NCBI GenBank assembly: GCA_009692395.1
Contig: SHZG01000055.1
Location: forward strand, 1 to 11,926
DNA: 11,926 nt
Source of the DNA: Methylococcales bacterium
GTDB lineage: Bacteria > Pseudomonadota > Gammaproteobacteria > Methylococcales > Methylomonadaceae
Direction: 5' to 3'
Under the pieces are notes generated by a model, which was not told the DNA's origin, did not search any database, and saw nothing but the letters and a program-made list of their open reading frames with translations. Position 1 is the first letter of the stretch. Each line of letters opens with the position of its first letter. Shown here in pieces: positions 7,655 through 11,926 of the stretch. The position numbers were made by a program, and so were the translations under genes.

Positions 7655-7670
7655 CTTCAATAACTGAAGT
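7654..7670 (+). terminator. Hairpin directly after the tusC stop, weak terminator candidate
   Basis: ACTTCA and TGAAGT form a perfect 6-bp stem around ATAAC, beginning on the last base of the tusC stop codon. The stem is not GC-rich and no T-run follows, so intrinsic termination is uncertain. Confidence 0.3.
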
Positions 7671-7713
7671 CCAATTACGCTGTTATAGTCGAGGCAGTAT
7701 AAATTGATTAAAA

Positions 7714-7788
7714 ACCGTTCGCGCTGAGCTGTGAGTTTGTCGAACAGTCGAAGCGTGAATGTGGTTCGACAAGCTCACCATGAACGGT
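7714..7788. repeat. 75-bp palindromic repeat between convergent tusC and nadE
   Basis: Nested inverted repeats: the outer arms ACCGTTC (7714-7720) and GAACGGT (7782-7788) enclose GTGAGTTTGTCGAAC (7731-7745), which pairs with GTTCGACAAGCTCAC (7764-7778) with one mismatch (a G-T wobble in RNA on one strand). The 18-nt loop repeats part of the motif (GTCGAAGCG). Sequences built on TTCGACAAGCTCA plus GAACGG recur between genes in many bacteria, as I recall them, so this is probably one copy of a dispersed palindrome. It sits between two gene ends and could act as a bidirectional transcription stop or mRNA 3' end stabiliser. Confidence 0.7.
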
Positions 7789-7825
7789 ATCATTTTATTG
7801 TGCTTTTTAGCTATACCTACCTGCC

Positions 7826-9436
7826 CTATATTCCTCGATAGCCAGAGGTAATCGGATAACGCCTATCCCGTCCAAAGGCTCTGCCCGTGATACGAATACA
7901 CGGTGGCGATTGGCGGCGTTTATACTCATTTATATCCACTAAACTAATCACTCTTGCGACATCTTCACGTTTAAAACCTGCGGCAATAATCTCTTCGGCG
8001 GATTGGTCTTGTTCCACATAACGCTCTAAAATTGGATCTAAAATGTCGTAAGGTGGTAGTGAATCGGCATCGACTTGATCGGGTGTGAGTTCAGCGGACG
8101 GTGGACGGGTAATAACGCGCTCAGGAATTACCGCTGATAGGCTGTTGCGATAGTTAGCCAGCGCATACACCAGCAATTTTGGTACGTCTTTAATCGGTGC
8201 AAAACCACCTGCCATATCGCCATATAAAGTCGCATAGCCAACGCTCATTTCACTTTTATTGCCTGTGGTCAGTAACAACCTGCCCTGCTTGTTGGACATT
8301 GCCATTAAAATCACCCCGCGACAACGGGCTTGAATATTTTCTTCGGTAGTGTCTTTTTTCGTGCCTGCAAAAATATCAGCCAACATTCCCGTAAATGCAA
8401 TCACCGCAGGTTCAATAGGAACAATGTGATAACTCACAGCCATCAAGTCCGCTTGTAACACGGCATCTTCGTTGCTCATGTCCTGCGTATAACGCGACGG
8501 CATTAACACCGCGTCCACTTTATCCGCACCCAGCGCGTCCACTGCTAACGCTAATACCAACGCGGAATCAATGCCACCTGATAAGCCTAAAATCGCACCA
8601 GAAAAACCATTTTTACGCACATAATCTTTAATGCCCAGCACTAGGGCTTGGTACACGCCAGCGGTTTCTTCATATTGCGGCGCACAATGGCTAGGAACAG
8701 GCAGACCATTGTGAAATTCAATGACGCTGAGTTGTTCCTGAAATTCAACCGCTCTAAAAACAATTTCGCCGTTCTCATCGGCAACAAACGACGCGCCATC
8801 AAAAATTAATTCATCTTGACCACCGATTTGATTGACATACACCAGCGGGATTTGTGCAGCTTTTACTTGCTCACAAATCACTGCTTCACGTTGATCAATT
8901 TTTCCTGCGTTAAACGGCGAGGCATTCAGCGTTAATAACAACTCCGCACCTGCTTGTTTGGTGTTGGCAATAATGCCGCCTTGCCACACATCTTCGCAAA
9001 TAGTTAAACCGATAAATGTACCGTTAAATTCAAATACGCAGGGTTGCGTGCCTTCAGCAAAATAGCGTTGTTCATCAAATACGCCGTAATTCGGCAGGGC
9101 TTGCTTGCGATAGCTTGCCAATATCACGCCTTGATGCAGCACTACCGCGCTGTTGTAAAGCTGTTCACCGTCATGCTCAGGAAAACCCACGACGATGGCG
9201 ATGTCTTTGACTTGCTCAGCGAGGGTGTAAACCGCGTTATTAGCAGCGGCAATAAAATCTTTGCGTAACAGTAAGTCTTCGGCTGGATAGCCTGTCACCG
9301 TCAATTCAGGGAACACCACAATATCCGCACCCAGCTCTCTCGCGCTGTGTGCGGTGTCGATGATATGCTGAACATTGGCAGCAATATTACCGACTAAAAA
9401 GTTGATTTGGGCAATGGCGATTTTTAGTGATGACAT
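7826..9436 (-). CDS. nadE: Glutamine-dependent NAD+ synthetase
   Basis: Last step of NAD+ synthesis: nicotinate adenine dinucleotide is amidated with ATP, using ammonia released from glutamine by its own nitrilase domain. Residues 1 to about 245 are the carbon-nitrogen hydrolase domain with the catalytic triad E44 (FPELTVTGY), K111 (SYRKQALPNYG) and C147 (LTICEDVW). Residues about 260-536 are the NAD synthetase domain, with the pyrophosphatase P-loop SGGIDS at 286-291 and the TGNKSEMSVGYATLYGDM block at 391-408. Length (536) suits the two-domain bacterial form. The ATG follows GGTGAGATGG at a workable ribosome-binding distance. A possible 35-codon ORF ends 13 nt before it. Its 3' end converges on tusC. 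Confidence 0.95.
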   Translation of the reverse strand: MSSLKIAIAQINFLVGNIAANVQHIIDTAHSARELGADIVVFPELTVTGYPAEDLLLRKDFIAAANNAVYTLAEQVKDIAIVVGFPEHDGEQLYNSAVVLHQGVILASYRKQALPNYGVFDEQRYFAEGTQPCVFEFNGTFIGLTICEDVWQGGIIANTKQAGAELLLTLNASPFNAGKIDQREAVICEQVKAAQIPLVYVNQIGGQDELIFDGASFVADENGEIVFRAVEFQEQLSVIEFHNGLPVPSHCAPQYEETAGVYQALVLGIKDYVRKNGFSGAILGLSGGIDSALVLALAVDALGADKVDAVLMPSRYTQDMSNEDAVLQADLMAVSYHIVPIEPAVIAFTGMLADIFAGTKKDTTEENIQARCRGVILMAMSNKQGRLLLTTGNKSEMSVGYATLYGDMAGGFAPIKDVPKLLVYALANYRNSLSAVIPERVITRPPSAELTPDQVDADSLPPYDILDPILERYVEQDQSAEEIIAAGFKREDVARVISLVDINEYKRRQSPPCIRITGRAFGRDRRYPITSGYRGI

Positions 9437-9449
9437 AATTTATTCCATC

Positions 9450-9557
9450 TCACCACTTTAACAGTGGCTCAGTGATTTCTAAACTGTCTAAATAAATCGC
9501 TATAACAATGCGCTTTAAACTTTTGGGAGATGCTGCCGTTTCTAAATGTTCGTACAT
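9450..9557 (-). CDS. Possible 35-residue small ORF upstream of nadE
   Basis: An ATG-to-TGA frame of 35 codons, starting MYEHLETAASPKSLKRIV and ending PLLKW, stops 13 nt before the nadE ATG. The middle (RIVIAIYLDSLEI) is hydrophobic to amphipathic and followed by an acidic stretch. The stop codon overlaps the region that would serve as the nadE ribosome binding site, as in a leader peptide or a coupled small gene. Against it: no clear Shine-Dalgarno precedes its ATG, and I know no family for it. An open frame of this size can occur by chance. Confidence 0.3.
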   Translation of the reverse strand: MYEHLETAASPKSLKRIVIAIYLDSLEITEPLLKW

Positions 9558-9625
9558 GATGATTCTTACAGAGGTTATTAAAAAGGTTATAACAATAGCT
9601 TAAAAAAGCGACTCATAGATAATTA

Positions 9626-11215
9626 TTAAGAGCTACACGATAACATCGAACACCCTGCGCGTTGTCTTGCCCAGTCTGGGCGTTTAGCGGCGAGGTGTTG
9701 TTTATCAGCTTGTTCACTGTATGGGTCACGCAATAACGCTAATAATTCATGGAGTTTGGCAAAATCGCCTTGTTCCGCGTCATCAATAGCCAGTTGTGCT
9801 AAATAATTACGCAATACATAATGGGGATTAACGGCATTCATACCTGCACGTCTGACTTCATCGGCGACACCTTCCTGTTGTAGCCGCTGAATGTAACCAC
9901 TCAACCACTGATGTAATTGTGTTAAATAATTGGCGGTTAATTGTTCAGGCACATAATAAGCATCGGCAAGCTGTTCAATCGCATCAGTTACACTCATATT
10001 GCTATCAATCAACGCCAGCTTGCGATAAAAAATAGTCATATCAGTTTCCACTATCGGTAACAGTTCTAACAGTTCACCACACAGTGCTTCGTCAAATGTT
10101 GTTAAACCTAATTTAGCCGCCATCATAGCTTGCCAATTTTGTTCAAACGTTTGTTCATAAACTGCCAACGCCGCTTTCAAGAGTTCAACTTGCTCAATCA
10201 GAGGATACAGCGCGTTAGCCAACTGCACCAAATTCCAATAAGCAATCGCCGCTTGATTACCAAACCGATAACGCCGCTCCTCGGCATCGGTGGTATTGGG
10301 TGTCCAGTGTGGGTCATAATTTTCTAGCCAACCGTAAGGGCCATAATCAATTGTTAAACCCAATATCGACATATTGTCGGTATTCATCACCCCATGCACA
10401 AAACCTACGCGCTGCCAATGCACCACCATCTCAGCAGTACGGCGACACACTTCATTAAACCACTGCCCATAAACCGCTGTTGATGGCTCGCCTAATTCGG
10501 GAAAATCAGTGCGGATGGTGTAATCCGCTAGTTGTTTTAATAACGCGCTATCCTTACGCGCCGCTAAAATTTGAAAATGCCCAAAACGCGTAAAAGACGG
10601 CGCGACACGACACACCACCGCGCCCAACTCTGCACGCGGATTGCCGTTATAAAACATATCGCGAATGACCGTTTCACCTGTCAGCGATAAACTTAATGCC
10701 CGCGTTGTCGGTACGCCTAAATGGTGCATGGCTTCACTGCATAAAAACTCACGCACTGAAGAACGCAACACGGCTAAGCCATCTGAGCCGCGTGAATACG
10801 GCGTTACCCCCGCGCCTTTTAGTTGCAATGCCCAGCGTTCACCACGTTGATTAATCACATCACCCAACAAAATCGCACGACCATCACCCAACTGCCCAGC
10901 CCAGTTACCAAATTGATGTCCACCGTAACACGTTGAGTATGCGTCCATGCCTTTGGCTAAACGATTACCCGCAAACACTTGGGTAAATTCATTGGACGCG
11001 CACACCTCAGGACTTAAATCCAATAAATCAGCCACCTCTTGTGCATAAATAATACAGTGTGGATTAACGACTTGAGTCGGTAAAACTCGCGAATAACACG
11101 CCCCAAACACCTGACGGCGGGTATTGAGCGGCTCTTCATCGGCAGGTAATTCGCGAACAAAGCGATTATCAAAGTGTAAATCATCGAGTTGGGTTATTTT
11201 GGTGTGGGTGTTCAT
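9626..11215 (-). CDS. selO: Protein adenylyltransferase SelO (YdiU, pseudokinase-fold AMPylase)
   Basis: SelO transfers AMP from ATP to Ser, Thr or Tyr of target proteins and is linked to redox stress in E. coli; the bacterial enzyme is mostly cytoplasmic. The family opening LHFDNRFVRELPAD (13-26) is followed by YGGHQFGNWAGQLGDGRA (97-114) and LQLKGAGVTPYSRGSDG (130-146). The catalytic block HGVMNTDNM (274-282) gives D280/N281, and D290 in IDYGPYGW (289-296) is the metal-binding Asp. The C-terminus ends SCSS; this Cys takes the place of the selenocysteine third from the end in animal SelO. The 529 residues, slightly longer than E. coli YdiU, look complete. It lies upstream of nadE on the same strand with a 189-bp gap. 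Upstream is a region broken by mobile elements. Confidence 0.94.
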   Translation of the reverse strand: MNTHTKITQLDDLHFDNRFVRELPADEEPLNTRRQVFGACYSRVLPTQVVNPHCIIYAQEVADLLDLSPEVCASNEFTQVFAGNRLAKGMDAYSTCYGGHQFGNWAGQLGDGRAILLGDVINQRGERWALQLKGAGVTPYSRGSDGLAVLRSSVREFLCSEAMHHLGVPTTRALSLSLTGETVIRDMFYNGNPRAELGAVVCRVAPSFTRFGHFQILAARKDSALLKQLADYTIRTDFPELGEPSTAVYGQWFNEVCRRTAEMVVHWQRVGFVHGVMNTDNMSILGLTIDYGPYGWLENYDPHWTPNTTDAEERRYRFGNQAAIAYWNLVQLANALYPLIEQVELLKAALAVYEQTFEQNWQAMMAAKLGLTTFDEALCGELLELLPIVETDMTIFYRKLALIDSNMSVTDAIEQLADAYYVPEQLTANYLTQLHQWLSGYIQRLQQEGVADEVRRAGMNAVNPHYVLRNYLAQLAIDDAEQGDFAKLHELLALLRDPYSEQADKQHLAAKRPDWARQRAGCSMLSCSS

Positions 11216-11333
11216 GATAGGTTGGTATAGTTAGTAATGGAGGAGCTTAGCGCAGCGCGACAGCTGATAAGTTAAAAAATTATTTTATAAAACAATGTAT
11301 TATTCGTAGACTGGGTTGCAAAAGAGCCGTAAC
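11216..11333. other. Upstream region of selO, no gene seen
   Basis: AT-rich spacer between selO and the antitoxin stub. On the minus strand a weak -10-like TATACC lies about 12 nt before the selO ATG and a TATAAA lies farther upstream, neither with a good -35. No ORF worth calling and no clear repeat. It may be the scar of lost sequence, since the gene on its right is cut short. Confidence 0.4.
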
Positions 11334-11393
11334 TTAACCTACGCGACTGAGTTGTTGTTCCAAATTATCGGGTAATTGAATGGATAAAGACAT
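11334..11393 (-). pseudogene. Truncated antitoxin-like N-terminus (ribbon-helix-helix type)
   Basis: The minus strand encodes MSLSIQLPDNLEQQLSRV, then Gly and TAA: 19 residues preceded by AGAGAAA as a plausible ribosome binding site. This opening (a short beta strand, then LPDNLEQQL leading into a helix) is typical of CopG/RHH or similar toxin-antitoxin antitoxins of about 80 residues. The rest of the fold and any toxin gene are absent, so the locus was cut near 11337-11343. Identification from 18 residues is tentative. Confidence 0.5.
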
Positions 11394-11434
11394 GATTGTT
11401 TCTCTTAATGCTGTGTGATTACTGTTCGCGATTA

Positions 11435-11457
11435 ATGGGCTTCGTACCTCAGCCCAT
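11435..11457. repeat. Short palindrome used as the IS110 insertion site
   Basis: ATGGGCT (11435-11441) and AGCCCAT (11451-11457) form a perfect 7-bp stem around a 9-nt loop, TCGTACCTC. Palindromes of this kind (GGGCTTCGTACCTCAGCCC type) recur between genes in proteobacteria, from memory. The IS110-family element begins 3 bp beyond it, after the presumed CT core at 11459-11460. Some IS110-family members are known to target REP-like palindromes. Confidence 0.55.
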
Positions 11458-11489
11458 CCTTATATCTTGATTCCGAACCCTCACAAGCT

Positions 11490-11660
11490 CAGAATCCCCG
11501 ATTGATCATCGGGCGGATAGCGAGGAAGTCGTGCCCATCCTTAGGCATAAAGCCTGTTACATAGATTGAACTCCTCGCCATCCACACTTACTATTGTAGT
11601 TCGAACGGTATTCTTAGGCATAAAGCCTGTATTCATAAGGTTGAACGTAGCGGTGGTTTC
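11490..11660 (+). ncRNA. Candidate IS110 bridge RNA
   Basis: The leader folds by eye into the known bridge RNA plan. A 5' stem-loop is formed by CCCGAT (11497-11502) and ATCGGG (11508-11513). Next comes a target-loop stem of 12 pairs with one mismatch, GGATAGCGAGGA (11515-11526) with TCCTCGCCATCC (11572-11583). Inside it lie GCCCATC-CT, then a tip hairpin AGGC/GCCT, then TTACATAGA. A second loop repeats the same 18-nt tip, CTTAGGCATAAAGCCTGT (11540-11557 and 11613-11630), with GTATT-CT before it and TTCATAAGG after it. Its stem is weaker: GTTC with GAAC (11599-11602/11643-11646) and CTAT with GTAG (11591-11594/11647-11650). Bridge RNAs pair with target and donor DNA to direct the recombinase; about 170 nt is the expected size. 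Exact RNA ends are unknown. Confidence 0.65.
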
Positions 11661-11705
11661 GATTATTCATCATTTCATTCTCATCTTGCTTTAGAAGGTA
11701 GCGTC

Positions 11706-11777
11706 ATGTCTCAAGCCTCATTCCAAATCACCATCGGCGTTGATATTGCCAAGAAAAAATTTGATGTTGCTAGCTTG
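11706..11777 (+). pseudogene. IS110-family recombinase, N-terminal 24 codons, disrupted by IS1
   Basis: The ATG at 11706 follows AGAAGG at 8 nt. The frame reads MSQASFQITIGVDIAKKKFD and then VASL. The IGVDIAKKKFDVA block is the RuvC-like opening of IS110 (DEDD) recombinases, with D13 as the first catalytic Asp. At 11778 the IS1 terminus begins; the frame continues GSGLNL and stops at 11796-11798, a dead 30-residue peptide. The rest of the gene, if it survives, would be on the far side of the IS1 copy outside the window. Confidence 0.8.
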
Positions 11778-11926
11778 GGTAGTGGGTTAAATCTGTAATT
11801 ATGAATAAATATCGCGCCCGAATTCGACCTTGTTGATAAGCAAACCGATGACGGTATCGTGCATCAACTCTAGTTTTGAGAAGCAAATGGTCTTGCGATT
11901 GAGTCGTTTGATCCATGTCCGAAAGT
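11778..11926 (-). mobile_element. IS1-family insertion sequence, right end (partial), inserted in IS110
   Basis: Starts GGTAGTGGGTTAAATCTG and is the inverted copy of 1-143 with one mismatch, plus six further bases before the window ends. It breaks the IS110 recombinase frame after codon 24, so it arrived later than the IS110 element. Its target duplication cannot be checked because the other end is missing. Confidence 0.85.
11799..11926 (-). CDS. IS1-family transposase, C-terminal fragment (cut by window edge)
   Basis: Minus-strand frame ending in TAA at 11799-11801. It encodes the same 39-residue tail as the left copy, extended by Phe-Arg before the shared TWIKRLNRKTICFS. The single nucleotide difference (GAT against GAC for Asp) is synonymous. 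Identical protein tails imply recent copies of one element. Confidence 0.8.
   Translation of the reverse strand, partial: FRTWIKRLNRKTICFSKLELMHDTVIGLLINKVEFGRDIYS

Larger units (their letters stand above)
11461..11777 (+). mobile_element. IS110-family element, left end, interrupted by IS1
   Basis: Contains the start of an IS110-type recombinase gene at 11706 and about 245 bp of non-coding leader, the layout of the IS110 group (guide RNA upstream of the gene). The left boundary is inferred: GCCCATC-CT before it is copied inside the leader (11533-11541), as a guide matching the left target would be, and the first bases after CT (TAT) fit the predicted donor guide. Inserted copies of this family have no long inverted repeats, so the edge cannot be proved from one copy. 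The element is cut at 11777 by the IS1 copy; its remainder, if any, lies outside. TATATC at 11461-11466 may be a -10 box completed by the right end in the circular form. Confidence 0.65.

Noticed and set aside
9598..9609. Terminator after selO (GCTT-AAAA-AAGC)
   Set aside because: A 4-bp stem without GC content is too weak to call.
1..11926. Circular 11.9-kb replicon suggested by matching ends
   Set aside because: The matching ends are in inverted, not direct, orientation, so they cannot be an overlap closing a circle.

Overview
The window looks like a chromosomal stretch from a gammaproteobacterium of moderately low GC. The basis is a set of gammaproteobacterial housekeeping genes (RapA, BepA, TusD/TusC, QueD, glutamine-dependent NadE, SelO). 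A Thiotrichales/Beggiatoa-like source is my guess from the general look of the proteins and of the dispersed repeats; nothing in the window proves it.

Layout. Both ends of the window are the same IS1-family element: the last 143 bases of the IS lie at 1-143 (plus) and again at 11778-11926 (minus), in inverted orientation with one mismatch. Between them, left to right: a DacA-type D,D-carboxypeptidase (190-1302, plus); a convergent unknown membrane protein (1304-1813, minus); a 169-bp MITE-like element with perfect 12-bp terminal inverted repeats and a 9-bp target duplication that contains the rapA stop codon; rapA, queD and bepA (4870-2054, 5337-4933 and 6822-5368, all minus); tusD-tusC (6906-7654, plus) diverging from bepA; a dispersed-type palindromic repeat between tusC and nadE; nadE with a possible 35-codon ORF just upstream (minus); and selO (minus).

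The 490 bp right of selO hold no intact gene but a pile-up of broken and mobile DNA. It contains a 19-codon antitoxin-like N-terminal stub, a short palindrome, and the left end of an IS110-family element inserted 2 bp beyond that palindrome. The IS110 recombinase gene is cut after codon 24 by the right-hand IS1 copy.

The most notable find is in the IS110 left end. Its non-coding leader (about 11490-11660) can be read by eye as a bridge RNA: a 5' stem-loop, then two loops that share an identical 18-nt tip (11540-11557 and 11613-11630). The first loop carries GCCCATC followed by CT, which copies the DNA immediately left of the insertion (11452-11460), as expected of a left target guide with a CT core. 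The 3' side of the second loop carries AUAAG, complementary to CTTAT at the element's own left boundary (11459-11463), as expected of a right donor guide. The recombinase is broken here, so the RNA locus would need a partner supplied in trans.

The cellular genes act separately: DacA trims periplasmic peptidoglycan; BepA is outer-membrane protein quality control; RapA recycles RNA polymerase; QueD feeds queuosine synthesis; TusD/TusC relay sulfur (typically for tRNA thiolation); NadE completes NAD+ synthesis; SelO is a protein AMPylase. No CRISPR array, tRNA or rRNA was seen.
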